Shown here one piece after another: positions 1 to 8,983 of a stretch of 64,000 bases of DNA (its first letter is position 1; each line of letters opens with the position of its first letter). Origin of the DNA: JACVRW01 sp963764665 (GTDB lineage Bacteria; Actinomycetota; Thermoleophilia; Solirubrobacterales; Thermoleophilaceae); contig CAVXTL010000004.1 of NCBI GenBank assembly GCA_963764665.1, positions 55,154 to 119,153 on the forward strand, written 5' to 3'. The notes under the pieces were generated by a model that was given only the letters and a program-made list of their open reading frames with translations, searched no databases and had not been told where the DNA came from. A program made the translations under genes and the position numbers.

Positions 1-839
1 GACAGCTCCACGTCACCGCGCAGCGCCGCGCGCACGGCGAGGTAGTCGCGCGCCGCGGCCACGTCGTGCACCCGCAGGATCGAGCCGCCCCCGTCCGTCA
101 CGGTGCCCACCGCCGCCAGCGTGCCGGCCAGGCGCTGCGAGGGCGGGCGCTCGGTGATCACGCCGATGAAGTCCTTGCGCGACAGGGCGAGGAGCAGCGG
201 CCGGCCGAGCGCGCGAACCTCGTCGAGCCGGCGCAGGACCGTGACCGACTCGGCCGGGGTCTTGGCCAGGTCCACGCCGGGGTCGAGCACGATCTGCTCG
301 TCGGCCACGCCGCGTCTGCGCGCCTCCGCCCAGCGCTCCCGCAGCAGCTCGACCACGTCGCTCACCACGTCGTCGTATTCGGGATAGGCCTTCAGTTTGG
401 GTGCCGCCCGGGTGTGGGTGACCACCAGCGCCGCGCCGCTGCGGGCACAGGCGTCGGCCAGCTCGGGCTCGGACAGCCCGCTCACGTCGTTGATCATCGC
501 CGCCCCGGCCGCCAGCGCGGCGCGCGCCACCGGCGCTCGCCACGTGTCTACGGAGACCGTGAGCCCCGCGTCGGCCAGGCGCTCCACGAGCGGCACCACG
601 CGCACGATCTCCTCGTCCACCGGCACCGCCGGCCTGTCGGTGCGGCCCGACTCTCCGCCCACGTCGATCAGCTCGGCGCCCTCCTCGGTCAGCCGCTCGG
701 CCAGCCCCACCAGCTCGTTGAGCGTCTTCGGCCGCTGGGCGTCCGAGAACGAGTCGGGCGTGGCGTTCACGATCCCCATCAGCACCGGCTCCTCGAGGGA
801 GAGCGTCCGTCCGCGGAGCGCGAGGGAATCGGCGCTCAT
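1..839 (-). CDS. folP: dihydropteroate synthase, partial (3' end beyond left edge)
   Basis: Condenses p-aminobenzoate with the pterin pyrophosphate in folate synthesis (cytoplasmic TIM barrel). The visible 279 codons carry the family landmarks in order: MGIVNATPDSFSD near residue 21, DVGGES, SVDTW, INDVSG, LDPG, the LSRKDFIG loop and a C-terminal RVHDV. The stop codon lies outside the window. The ATG overlaps the glpD stop as ATGA, so translation is probably coupled in a nitroreductase-glpD-folP operon. The initial NATPDSF motif and the barrel order make the assignment firm; only the last few residues are missing. Confidence 0.93.
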   Translation of the reverse strand, partial: MSADSLALRGRTLSLEEPVLMGIVNATPDSFSDAQRPKTLNELVGLAERLTEEGAELIDVGGESGRTDRPAVPVDEEIVRVVPLVERLADAGLTVSVDTWRAPVARAALAAGAAMINDVSGLSEPELADACARSGAALVVTHTRAAPKLKAYPEYDDVVSDVVELLRERWAEARRRGVADEQIVLDPGVDLAKTPAESVTVLRRLDEVRALGRPLLLALSRKDFIGVITERPPSQRLAGTLAAVGTVTDGGGSILRVHDVAAARDYLAVRAALRGDVEL

Positions 840-2512
840 GCAGCCTCCTCCGGAGCCTCGAGGGCCTCCACAGGCGCACTCGGCACGAGCCCCTCCGCAC
901 GCGCCACCTCGCGCCAGGCGGCCAGCTCGGCCTGCACCCGCTCGTCGCTCCAGCCGAGCTCCCCGGCCACCGCTCGGGCGGCTCGCACCGTGCCGTCGGC
1001 TCCCGGAGCCGAGAGCTCGCGCGCGTCGAGAAGCCCCAGGCGCGTGCGGCGCAGCAGCACGTCCGCCAGCGACAGCACCTGCTCGCGCCGGGCCGCGAAG
1101 GCGGCCTCCGCCACCAGGTCGGGCAGCGCCGGGCTCACCCGCTGCGCGAGCGCCGGATCCCCGGCCGCCAGCTCCATCACGTCGTGGGCAGCGTGGCCGT
1201 AGCGAGCCGCGAGGTGCGCGCGGCTGGCCTCGTCCACGCCCGTCACCGCGCGCAGCGCCTCCGGCTCGATCGGCAGTCCCAGCGGTATCCCGTGCGTGCG
1301 GCAGGGCGAGTCGCGCCCCTCGCGCTCCACCAGCCGGTCCACCGCCATCTTGGCCATCCGCCGCCAGGTGGTGAGCTTGCCGCCGGTGATCGTCACGAGG
1401 CCGGAGCTGGTCTCGTAGAGCTCCGCCTTGCGCGAGATGTCCACCGACTTCTTCGGGTCTCCCGTCGAGATCAGCGGACGGACGCCCGCGTAGGCGCCCA
1501 CCAGCTCGTCCGCGCCGAGGTCGGTGGCGAAGAAGGAGTTGACGGCGTCGAGCAGGTACTCCACGTCCGCGCCCGAGGCGGGCACGTGGTCGAGGTCGCG
1601 CTCCTCGTAGTCGTTGTCGGTGGTGCCCACGAGCGTGCGCCCAAGCCACGGGAGCACGAACACGGTGCGCCCACCGGCGGCCGGCACGATCACCCCCGCG
1701 TCCACGGCCAGCGAGTCGCGCGACAGGATCACGTGGGTGCCACGGCTCGGCCTGATGCGCGGGACCTCCTCCTCCCGGTACAGCTCGTCCGGACGAATGC
1801 GATCGGCCCATACGCCGGTGGCGTTGACCACGTTCGTGGCGGTCAACTCGAACTCCCCGCCGTCCACCGTGTCGCGGACGAGCACACCGGACGCCCGCCC
1901 GTCGCGCTCCACGAGCCCCGTGACCTCGCAGCCGTTGGCGAGCACGGCGCCGAAGCGCTCGGCCTCGCCGAGCACCGTGAGCACCAACCGCACGTCATCG
2001 GTCTGGCAGTCGTAGAAGAGGTACGCGGCGGTGGGCTCGCGCCCGGCCAGCGACGGGAGCATCCGCACCGCCTCCGCGCCGTCCACGGTGCGGTGGCGCG
2101 CCGGGCTCCACTCCGTGTCCTCGTCGCGTCCGCGGCGCCAGCTCATGGCGTCGTACATGTTGAGCCCCATGCCCAGCAGCCTGTCCGGCCGCTTGCCCTC
2201 GAAGCTCGGCACCAGGAACGGCAGCGGCCTGACCAGGTGCGGCGCGAGCTTGACGAGCTGCGAGCGCTCGAGCAGGGCCTCGCGCACGAGCCCGAGGTCG
2301 AAGTTCTGGAGGTAGCGCAGCCCGCCGTGGATCAGCTTGGAGGAGCGGCTGGAGGTGCCCGACGCGAAGTCGCTGCGCTCGACGAGCGCGACGCTGTACC
2401 CGCGCGTTGCGGCGTCGAGGGCCACACCCGCCCCGGTGATGCCCCCGCCGACCACCACCACGTCGTAGGAGTCGCGCTCCAGGGCCGCCAGTGCGTCGGC
2501 GCGCGGAATCAC
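836..2512 (-). CDS. glpD: FAD-dependent glycerol-3-phosphate dehydrogenase
   Basis: Oxidises sn-glycerol-3-phosphate to dihydroxyacetone phosphate and passes electrons to the quinone pool at the membrane face. The 558-residue product has the N-terminal dinucleotide fold VVGGGITGAGVALDAATRG (about residues 19-37), then SGTSSRSSKLIHGGLRYL, the classic GlpD signature, and a C-terminal helical domain. Length is normal for the family. The start is GTG, overlapping the stop of the upstream nitroreductase (GTGA), and its own stop overlaps the folP ATG. No glpF or glpK is seen nearby, so the role in glycerol use versus lipid turnover is open. Confidence 0.94.
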   Translation of the reverse strand: MIPRADALAALERDSYDVVVVGGGITGAGVALDAATRGYSVALVERSDFASGTSSRSSKLIHGGLRYLQNFDLGLVREALLERSQLVKLAPHLVRPLPFLVPSFEGKRPDRLLGMGLNMYDAMSWRRGRDEDTEWSPARHRTVDGAEAVRMLPSLAGREPTAAYLFYDCQTDDVRLVLTVLGEAERFGAVLANGCEVTGLVERDGRASGVLVRDTVDGGEFELTATNVVNATGVWADRIRPDELYREEEVPRIRPSRGTHVILSRDSLAVDAGVIVPAAGGRTVFVLPWLGRTLVGTTDNDYEERDLDHVPASGADVEYLLDAVNSFFATDLGADELVGAYAGVRPLISTGDPKKSVDISRKAELYETSSGLVTITGGKLTTWRRMAKMAVDRLVEREGRDSPCRTHGIPLGLPIEPEALRAVTGVDEASRAHLAARYGHAAHDVMELAAGDPALAQRVSPALPDLVAEAAFAARREQVLSLADVLLRRTRLGLLDARELSAPGADGTVRAARAVAGELGWSDERVQAELAAWREVARAEGLVPSAPVEALEAPEEAA

Positions 2513-3018
2513 GACAGGAACGTTACGAACTCGCCGGGAGCCAGGCGCTCAGGCGGCTCCTTCTCCTGTCGCGGCTCGCCGAGATGGATCAGTCCGAGCA
2601 CCCTCTCCCCCGCCTCGACCCCCACGGCCTCGCGGCCCTCCGCGGAACGCAGGACCGCCGGCGTTCGCCAGTAGCCCGCCAGGCCTCGCGCGTGCGCCGC
2701 GAGAAGCACGATGTACGTGGCCACCGCGGCGGCGGCGAGGTCCTCGTCGTCCTGAACCGGGTCGCCGGACTGCGTGGCGGACGCCACCACCAACGTGGGC
2801 GCGCGATCGAGCTTGCCCGCCGCCTCCGGCCCGGCGGCCGCCTTCAGGCGCGCGAGCGCCTCGGGGCCCAGCACGCGGAAGCGCCACGGGTTCGTGAGGT
2901 GGTGGTTCGGCGCCCAGCGCGCCAGCTCGAGCAGCTCCTCGAGCGTGGCCCGGTCGACCGGATCGCGCCCGTAGGCCTTGTGGGTGCGCCGGGTGCGCAC
3001 GGCTTCTTCGAGTTCCAC
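2509..3018 (-). CDS. nitroreductase family protein
   Basis: Predicted FMN-dependent NAD(P)H oxidoreductase of the nitroreductase superfamily (169 aa, short YdjA-like type). Seen: an N-terminal RTRRTHKAYG segment, ELARWAPNHHLTNPWRF (the flavin-binding ARWAPNHHLT region), and GLAGYWRTP in the C-terminal half. I place the start at a GTG (VELEEAVRTRR) because the reading frame upstream runs antisense through the divergent SDR gene. The stop overlaps the glpD GTG. The physiological substrate cannot be read from sequence. Confidence 0.82.
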   Translation of the reverse strand: MELEEAVRTRRTHKAYGRDPVDRATLEELLELARWAPNHHLTNPWRFRVLGPEALARLKAAAGPEAAGKLDRAPTLVVASATQSGDPVQDDEDLAAAAVATYIVLLAAHARGLAGYWRTPAVLRSAEGREAVGVEAGERVLGLIHLGEPRQEKEPPERLAPGEFVTFLS

Positions 3019-3073
3019 CCGATCGACGCTACCGGATAGGTTGCGGGCGGACTCGCAAGCGAAAGGAGAGGTG

Positions 3074-3901
3074 ATGGCGAGCGGAACGGTGCTCGTGACC
3101 GGCGCATCGACCGGAATCGGGGAGGCCGCGGCGCTGCACCTGGCCGGACTCGGGTACGACGTGGTGGCCGGCGTCCGCAAGGACGAGGACGAGGACCGGC
3201 TCAGGGCGGCCGGGCTCGGCACGGTGAAGCTCGACGTGACCGACCCGGCCCAGATCGAGGCGCTGCGCGCCCAGTTCGCCGACCAGCCGCTGGCGGGCCT
3301 CGTGAACAACGCCGGCGTGGCCGTGGCAGGCCCGCTCGAGTTCCTTCCGATCGAAAGCTTTCGCCAGCAGATCGAGATCAACCTGATCGGGCAGGTGGCC
3401 GTGACCCAGGCTGTGCTCCCCGCGCTGCGCAGGGCAGGAGGGCGGCTCCTGAACGTCACGTCGATCGGCGGGCGGATCGCGTTTCCCTTCACCGGCGCCT
3501 ACCACGCGTCCAAGTTCGGGCTCGAGGGCGTGAGCGACACGCTGCGGCGTGAGCTGAGGGGGCAGGGCATCGACGTGATCGTGATCGAGCCCGGCGGCGT
3601 GAAGACGCCGATCTGGCGCAAGGGCACGGAGGCGGCCGAGGAGATGGCCGCCGCGCTGCCGCCCGACATGGAGCGGCTCTACGGACGTCTGCGCGAATCG
3701 ATCCGCACCGAGTCGATCAGGATTGCCGAGCGCACCGGGCTCGAGCCGAGCGCCGTGGCCGAGGTGATCGGCACGGCGATGACGGCCAGCCGGCCGAAGA
3801 CGCGCTACCTGGTCGGCCGCGACGCGAAGTCGCGATGGGCGGTCGCGAAGCGCGTGCCCGATCGCGTGATGGACCGGCTGATCGCCCGCGCCCTCGGCTA
3901 G
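3074..3901 (+). CDS. SDR family oxidoreductase
   Basis: Short-chain dehydrogenase/reductase, 275 aa, cytoplasmic NAD(P)H-dependent. Motifs: GASTGIG cofactor loop at residues 9-15, NNAG, the catalytic Ser in NVTSIGG, YHASK (YxxxK) and a PGGVKTPIW segment. The start ATG was chosen because a strong GAAAGGAGAGGTG ribosome site ends just upstream. It is divergent from the nitroreductase across about 55 bp, which should hold both promoters. The substrate is unknown; the sequence resembles classical SDRs acting on lipophilic alcohols or ketones. Confidence 0.88.
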   Translation: MASGTVLVTGASTGIGEAAALHLAGLGYDVVAGVRKDEDEDRLRAAGLGTVKLDVTDPAQIEALRAQFADQPLAGLVNNAGVAVAGPLEFLPIESFRQQIEINLIGQVAVTQAVLPALRRAGGRLLNVTSIGGRIAFPFTGAYHASKFGLEGVSDTLRRELRGQGIDVIVIEPGGVKTPIWRKGTEAAEEMAAALPPDMERLYGRLRESIRTESIRIAERTGLEPSAVAEVIGTAMTASRPKTRYLVGRDAKSRWAVAKRVPDRVMDRLIARALG

Positions 3902-3905
3902 CGCG

Positions 3906-4655
3906 CTAGCTGCGGTAGACCGGCTCGTTCGGCCCCAACCGGCCGAGGAAGCGCTCGAGCGCTCCCAGCGCCACGCGCTGAAGACCGGGGCCGAAGCTCA
4001 CCCGCGCCACGCCCCAGGAGGCCAGCTCCGCCAGCGTCGGGGAGCCGGGACGCACGAAGACGTTGACCGGAGCTCCCAGCTCCGTGACGAACGAGCGGAT
4101 CTCGTCGGGCTCCGAGAGGTTGATCGGGTAGACGCAGTCGGCCCCGGCAGCCACGTAGAGGCGCGCGCGGCGCATGGCCTCCTCGAGATCGGGCGTGTCC
4201 ACGCGGGCGTTCAGCACGAGGTCCACTCCCGCCGCCCGGCCCGCGTCCTTGACCGCGCTCAGCCGGGCTGCCTGAGCATCGGCATCCACGAGCGGGCCGA
4301 CGCCGTGATGGTCGGTGTCCTCCAGGTTCATCCCCACGCCCCCGGCGCCGAGTAGGCGCTCCACGAGCTCCACGGGCTCCAGCTCATAGCCCGCCTCCAG
4401 GTCCGCCGTGACGGGCACCTCCACGGCGGCCGCTATGCGCCGCACCGCGGCGAACATCTCCTCTGGGGGGATCGTGTCGTCGTCGGGGTACCCGAGCGAC
4501 GCCGTGATCGCCGCGCTGGCTGTGGCGAGAGCGGGATGCTTGAGCCCGGCCACGAGCCGCGCGGAGGCCACGTCCCAGACGTTGGCGAGCACCAGCAGCT
4601 CGTCCGCGAGGAGGAGTGCGCGGAGGCGCTCGGCGTGGGCCGGCAGGTCGGCCAT
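3906..4655 (-). CDS. isocitrate lyase/PEP mutase superfamily protein
   Basis: A 249-aa TIM-barrel protein of the ICL/phosphoenolpyruvate mutase group (oxaloacetate decarboxylase, carboxyphosphonoenolpyruvate mutase, 2-methylisocitrate lyase-like). Visible: ANVWDVASARL near the start, VPVTADLEAGYE (metal-site DLEAGY), GVGMNLEDTDH and LNARVDT, the expected order of active-site loops. The typical KKCGH lyase motif is not seen, so isocitrate lyase itself is unlikely. An in-frame TTG 12 nt upstream would overlap the stop of the ECF S-component gene (TTGA); ATG is preferred but the difference is small. It could be the last cistron of the cobalamin-riboswitch operon. Confidence 0.8.
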   Translation of the reverse strand: MADLPAHAERLRALLLADELLVLANVWDVASARLVAGLKHPALATASAAITASLGYPDDDTIPPEEMFAAVRRIAAAVEVPVTADLEAGYELEPVELVERLLGAGGVGMNLEDTDHHGVGPLVDADAQAARLSAVKDAGRAAGVDLVLNARVDTPDLEEAMRRARLYVAAGADCVYPINLSEPDEIRSFVTELGAPVNVFVRPGSPTLAELASWGVARVSFGPGLQRVALGALERFLGRLGPNEPVYRS

Positions 4656-4663
4656 GCCTGTAC

Positions 4664-6538
4664 TCAATCAGCCGAGGGCCGGCGGGCGAAGCGCAGCAGA
4701 CGCCGGCGGAACGGCACGAGCGCGGCCACCACCGCGGTGGCAGCCAGCACCGTGAGCCAGGCCGGCACCCCGCCGCCGTCCGAGTCGTCGCCCCCGCCAT
4801 CTACCACGAGGCCCGTGGGCTTGCCGGCGCCGGCGGAGCTCTCCGCCTCGGACACGCCGCCGCTGGGCGCGCCGGCTCCCCCCGCCCCGGGCGCGGCGGG
4901 CGCCTTGGAGCCCTCCTCGGCACTCTTGTCGCCGCCGGCCTCGCCGGCGCCCGCGGAGGGCTTGGCCGACTGCCCGCCCGCAGCCTTCGGCTCGGCCTTG
5001 GGCTTCGGCTCGGGCTGCGGGGCGCGGGCCACGGCGGCGATCGGCAGCGAGACGCGCCGGAGCGCCATCAGCGCCTGCGCCGTGACCCAGACGGGCGTCT
5101 GCGTGCTCGACGCGGAGTAGGCCACGCTCCCGTCGCGAGCCTGGCGGCGACGGAGATATGTGAGCGCGCGGGTGACCGCGGCCGGCGCGGCATGAACCGC
5201 CACCAGGCCCTGCACCGCGTACGAGGTGGACTGCGAGTTCGACTCGCGCCCGTCCATCTGGCCGAACCCTCCGTCGCGGTTCTGATGCCTGCGCAGGTAG
5301 CCCACGGCGCGGCGCGCCACGGCCCCGCGCGAGCGGCCCGTGACCGCCAGCGCCTGCAGCGCCGCCCCCGTCATGTCGGTGTCGCTCTGCGTCGAGCGGG
5401 CCACGCCGAAGCCGCCGTCCTCATTCTGCGAGCCGGTGAGCCAGCCCACCGTCGCGGCGCCGGCGCTTTGCCCGGCCGACCTCAGCGCGAGGATCCCGAA
5501 CGCCGTGTAGCTCACGTACCCGGCGATCGAGCCGTCGCGGCGGCGGCGGCCGGCGACCTCACCGAGCAGGTTGCGGGCGCCGAAGCTCGTGGCCGAGCGC
5601 CCGGCGGCACGGAGCACCATCACGGTGCGCTCCACTTCGCCGATGTCGCGCTCGGAGCGCCCTGCTCGCGCCACGTACGCGGACAGCGAGCGGCCGTGGC
5701 GGCGCACGTCGCTCGGGTTGTGGCCGGCCGAGGCAAGCCCCAGCGCCGCCCAGCCGCTGAACAGCACGCCCGACTCCTGGCCGGGCGCGCCGCCAAACCC
5801 GCCGTCGCGGTTCTGCGCGCTGCGCAGGTAGCGCTCGGCCCTGTCGGCAGGGGAAGCGGCGTGGGCAGGCGCAGCTGCCACGAGTGCCACCACGAGCAGC
5901 GCGAGCGAAGCCGCGGTCGCGCCGGAGGGCAGCGGCCAGCGCACCTCGAAGCGGCGCCTGTAGCGCGCGAGGGCACGGACGAACGCGGGGCCGAGCAGGA
6001 GCGCGAACCCCACATTCCCGATCGCGTGCGCGAGGTTGTAGGGAAGCGAGGTGGCCGAGATCGCGAGGTACGAATCGAGGTCCTGGCGGGCGGCGAGCGT
6101 CCACTGGTAGAGGTCCATCCAGGCGCCGAAGGCGAGCCCCGCCGCGCCACAGACGAGCGCGAGCCCGAGCCGGCTCGGTTCACGCCCGCGCATCGCCCGC
6201 GCGAGCAGCGCCCCGCCCACCCCGACCCCGCCCCATCCGGCCATCTGCCACACGGTCCACGGGCCCTGGGAGAGGAACACGTTCGACACGAGCGCCGAGA
6301 TGGCGCCGACCGCGAACCCGGGCGCGGCGCCGAGCGCATAGCCGGCGAACAGCACGATGTCGGTGGTGGGCTTGACGTTGGGAATCGCCGCGAACGCGAG
6401 CCGGCCCACCACGGCCAGCGCCGCCATCGCCGCCACCAGGGCGAGCACGCGCGACGAGGGGCGCTCGTGCTCGTACCAGGCCAGTCCCGCCGCCACGGCG
6501 AGCGCGAGCAGGGCGAACGACGAGAGCGCCCAACTCAT
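4664..6538 (-). CDS. ECF transporter S component fused to an extracellular squalene-cyclase-type toroid
   Basis: Membrane protein of 624 aa with three parts. Residues 1-195 form about six membrane helices resembling CbrT-like ECF substrate-binding (S) components, with IPNVKPTTDIVLFAGYALG, SNVFLSQGPWTVWQM and DLYQWT. A hydrophobic stretch at 206-227 ending in AHA precedes a domain at 228-500 with at least four prenyltransferase/squalene-oxidase repeats (SAQNRDGGFGG, SQNEDGGFG, HQNRDGGFG, RQARDGS). A Pro/Lys/Ala/Ser linker and a C-terminal helix (about 595-615) with an Arg-rich tail follow. The toroid is therefore expected outside, tethered at both ends. It overlaps the EcfA stop (ATGA) and belongs to the cobalamin-riboswitch operon. 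The substrate is inferred to be a cobamide; the fusion is unusual. Confidence 0.83.
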   Translation of the reverse strand: MSWALSSFALLALAVAAGLAWYEHERPSSRVLALVAAMAALAVVGRLAFAAIPNVKPTTDIVLFAGYALGAAPGFAVGAISALVSNVFLSQGPWTVWQMAGWGGVGVGGALLARAMRGREPSRLGLALVCGAAGLAFGAWMDLYQWTLAARQDLDSYLAISATSLPYNLAHAIGNVGFALLLGPAFVRALARYRRRFEVRWPLPSGATAASLALLVVALVAAAPAHAASPADRAERYLRSAQNRDGGFGGAPGQESGVLFSGWAALGLASAGHNPSDVRRHGRSLSAYVARAGRSERDIGEVERTVMVLRAAGRSATSFGARNLLGEVAGRRRRDGSIAGYVSYTAFGILALRSAGQSAGAATVGWLTGSQNEDGGFGVARSTQSDTDMTGAALQALAVTGRSRGAVARRAVGYLRRHQNRDGGFGQMDGRESNSQSTSYAVQGLVAVHAAPAAVTRALTYLRRRQARDGSVAYSASSTQTPVWVTAQALMALRRVSLPIAAVARAPQPEPKPKAEPKAAGGQSAKPSAGAGEAGGDKSAEEGSKAPAAPGAGGAGAPSGGVSEAESSAGAGKPTGLVVDGGGDDSDGGGVPAWLTVLAATAVVAALVPFRRRLLRFARRPSAD

Positions 6539-8109
6539 GCCAGGGCCCCCTCGAGCCGGTCGCGCAGCCTGCCGGCGCCGTCCTCCGGGGTGAGCGACGC
6601 CCCGTCGGTGATGCGCGCCACGTCGGTCGAGAAGTGCCAGCCCCCGCCCAGCACCTCGCTCGGCGAGGCGTCCGCGATCACGACTCCCGGGCCGAGCAGC
6701 ACCACGCGGTCCGCGAACGTGGCCGCGAACTCGGTGTCGTGCGTGGCCACCACCACGGCGGCGCCGTGGTCCGCGAGCTCCGAGCAGCGCCGGGCGAGCG
6801 CCTCCTTGTGGGCGCGGTCCATGCCCCGCGTGGGCTCGTCGAGCAGCACCGCCGCCACCGGCGGCCCGGAGAGCACGATCTCGAGCGCCAGGCGCTGGCG
6901 CTCACCGCCCGAGAGGTCGCGCGGGTTGTCGCGGCCGCGGCCCTCGAGCCCCACGCGGCGAAGGGCGTCGGGGCCCGCCTCCTGCTCAGCGTGCTCGTGG
7001 AGCAGGTAGTCCCCCGGGTTCTGGAGCAGCAGCGCCACCGCACCCGTGCTCTCCACGCGGCCGCGGGTGGGTTCGATCAGGCCCTTCAGCAGCCGGAGCA
7101 GCGTGCTCTTGCCGGCGCCGTTGCGCCCCATCAGCGCCACCTGCTCGCCCGCCTGCAGCTTCAGGGTGAGGCCGCGCAGCACCGCCGGCCCGTCGTCGAT
7201 CTCGAACCACAGGTCCCGGACCGAGAGCGCCGGCGGCGACTCGCGCCGCGGGGCGGGCGGCCCGGGCGCCGCGGCGGGCGTGAGCGCGGCGTCGCTCAGG
7301 CCGGCACGCGCTTCGCGCACGGAGGTCGGCGGCGGTCGCAGGCCCGCCAGCGAGAACAGCCTCGCCGCCGGCGTGGTGAGCAGCGGGGCGGCGTCGCACG
7401 CCCACGCGAGGAACTCCCGCGGCGAGGCGTCGCAGGCCACGCGTGAGTCCACGAGCGCCAGGACCCGGTCGGCCGCCGGGAGGCAGCGCTCCAGCCGGTG
7501 CTCGGCCATCACCACCGCCGTGCCCCAGTCCTCGTTCAGGCGCCGCAGGAGCCACACGAGCTCGTCGCCCGCCACGGGGTCGAGCTGGGAGGTTGGCTCG
7601 TCGAGCAGCAGCACGGCGGGCCGGCGCGTCATAGCGGCCGCGATGGCGACCCGCTGCAGCTCGCCCCCGGACAGCGTGTCGGTGCGGCGCTCGAGCAGGT
7701 GGCCCACGCCGAGCGCCAGCGCCGTCTCCTCGACCGCCCGGGCGATCGACGCGGAGCTCTCCCCGCCGTGCTCCAGCGGCAGCTCGAGCTCGGCGCGCAC
7801 ACCTCCCATCACCACCTGGGCCTCGGGCTCCTGGAGCACCGTGCCGCACACCGCCGCCAGGTCGCCGGGCCCGTGCTCGCGCACGCTCAGCCCGGCCACG
7901 GTGAGCTCGCCCTCCACATGGCCCCCGTGGAAATGCGGCACGAGACCGCAGAGCGCCCGGAGCAGCGTGGACTTGCCGGAGCCCGACACTCCCGCCAGCA
8001 CGGTGAAGGTGCCGGGGTCGAGCGACACGTTCACGTCGCGCAGCGCCGGCTCCGCGCTATCCGGATAGGTGTAGGAGAAGTCGCGCACCACCACGAGCGG
8101 CTCAGGCAT
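6535..8109 (-). CDS. fused double ATPase of an ECF transporter (EcfA1-EcfA2)
   Basis: 524-aa ABC ATPase with two complete nucleotide-binding domains. NBD1: Walker A GVSGSGKST, signature LSGGELQR, Walker B VLLLDEPTSQLD, switch His in MAEHRLE. NBD2: Walker A GRNGAGKST, LSGGERQR, VLLDEPTRGMD, VATHDTE. A Pro/Ala-rich linker joins them. The two domains correspond to the EcfA and EcfA-prime subunits powering uptake through EcfT. The true start is MPEPLVVV, 8 nt inside the end of ecfT; a longer in-frame extension only reads the ecfT sequence in another frame. The stop overlaps the ATG of the S-component gene. Confidence 0.93.
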   Translation of the reverse strand: MPEPLVVVRDFSYTYPDSAEPALRDVNVSLDPGTFTVLAGVSGSGKSTLLRALCGLVPHFHGGHVEGELTVAGLSVREHGPGDLAAVCGTVLQEPEAQVVMGGVRAELELPLEHGGESSASIARAVEETALALGVGHLLERRTDTLSGGELQRVAIAAAMTRRPAVLLLDEPTSQLDPVAGDELVWLLRRLNEDWGTAVVMAEHRLERCLPAADRVLALVDSRVACDASPREFLAWACDAAPLLTTPAARLFSLAGLRPPPTSVREARAGLSDAALTPAAAPGPPAPRRESPPALSVRDLWFEIDDGPAVLRGLTLKLQAGEQVALMGRNGAGKSTLLRLLKGLIEPTRGRVESTGAVALLLQNPGDYLLHEHAEQEAGPDALRRVGLEGRGRDNPRDLSGGERQRLALEIVLSGPPVAAVLLDEPTRGMDRAHKEALARRCSELADHGAAVVVATHDTEFAATFADRVVLLGPGVVIADASPSEVLGGGWHFSTDVARITDGASLTPEDGAGRLRDRLEGALA

Positions 8110-8983
8110 GGGCCACCCCCATGCGCGCCGCACGTCCCGCGAACGGCGCTGCGGCGAGCAGCACGATCGCGGCCGCAAGCGCCAGCTCGGCGGCGCCGAG
8201 CTCGAGGTGGAGCTCCGGATAGGTGTCCACGCCGGCCACGCCGGCCATCCGTCCCGCCACCGCCACCAACACCATGCCCACGCCGGCCGCCGCGATCCGG
8301 ATGTCGTGGCGCGACCACGGCACGCGCCGTCGCACCGGGCGTCCGCCCAGCGCGTAGCCACGCAGCTCGAGCGCGGCGGCCAGATCCACGGACCGGTCGA
8401 GCGCGCCCGACAGCGCCGAGCGCGCCACGGCGAACCTTCCGGCCGGGTACGGGCGGCAGCGCGCCGCCTCGCTCATCCGCGTGGCGTCGCGGGCGAGCAC
8501 CGGCACGAGCCGGGTGGCCAGCGACGCCGTGAGCGCGGACCGGTACGAGATCCTGCGGAAGAGCCGCAGCAGCGCGTCGGGGTCCACCGCCACGGACATC
8601 AGCCAGAGGGCCACGATGATCACCACCACCCGGATCCCCGCGAGCGCGCCGGCGACGGTGGCCTCCAGGGTGATGTCGATGCGGCGCCCGAGCACCTCCC
8701 CGCCGCGCACAAGCAGCGTGTTGCCCTCCTGGTAGACGAGCGGGTTGACGATCGTCACGAGCAGCGCGAACGGCAGCGCCACGCGCGCGGCGGCGAGCAC
8801 GTCCCTGCCCACCCCCGCCCCCACTGCCGCCAGCCCGATCCCGGTCAGCGCAGCCGCAAGCACCAGCGGGTGCTGGTCGAGCGCGCCCGCCAGCGCCAGG
8901 GAGCCGCAGAAGAACGCCGCCACCCCGGCCCGGGCGGTGTGCAGCGCGCTCGCGCGCGGCCGGTAGGTGGGCACGAACTTCAC
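8102..8983 (-). CDS. energy-coupling factor transporter transmembrane protein EcfT
   Basis: 293-aa integral membrane scaffold (CbiQ/EcfT family) linking the ATPases to the S component. About six or seven hydrophobic segments surround a cytoplasmic helical region that carries the coupling motifs: SEAARCRPYP (first A-R-x position) and ALELRGYALGG (canonical second A-R-G). Start is GTG, overlapping the stop of the upstream DUF4430 lipoprotein (GTGA), which links the secreted binding proteins to the transporter translationally. Confidence 0.9.
   Translation of the reverse strand: MKFVPTYRPRASALHTARAGVAAFFCGSLALAGALDQHPLVLAAALTGIGLAAVGAGVGRDVLAAARVALPFALLVTIVNPLVYQEGNTLLVRGGEVLGRRIDITLEATVAGALAGIRVVVIIVALWLMSVAVDPDALLRLFRRISYRSALTASLATRLVPVLARDATRMSEAARCRPYPAGRFAVARSALSGALDRSVDLAAALELRGYALGGRPVRRRVPWSRHDIRIAAAGVGMVLVAVAGRMAGVAGVDTYPELHLELGAAELALAAAIVLLAAAPFAGRAARMGVAHA

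Noticed and set aside
13..900. 295-codon minus-strand open frame over folP
   Set aside because: Wrong frame; the folP frame shows NATPDSF and DVGGES motifs.
4616..7009. 797-codon plus-strand open frame
   Set aside because: Antisense shadow of the S-component/EcfA genes in GC-rich DNA; composition is Arg/Gly/His-rich with no domains.
7046..8068. 340-codon plus-strand frame antisense to EcfA
   Set aside because: Ser/Arg-rich shadow with no start signal.
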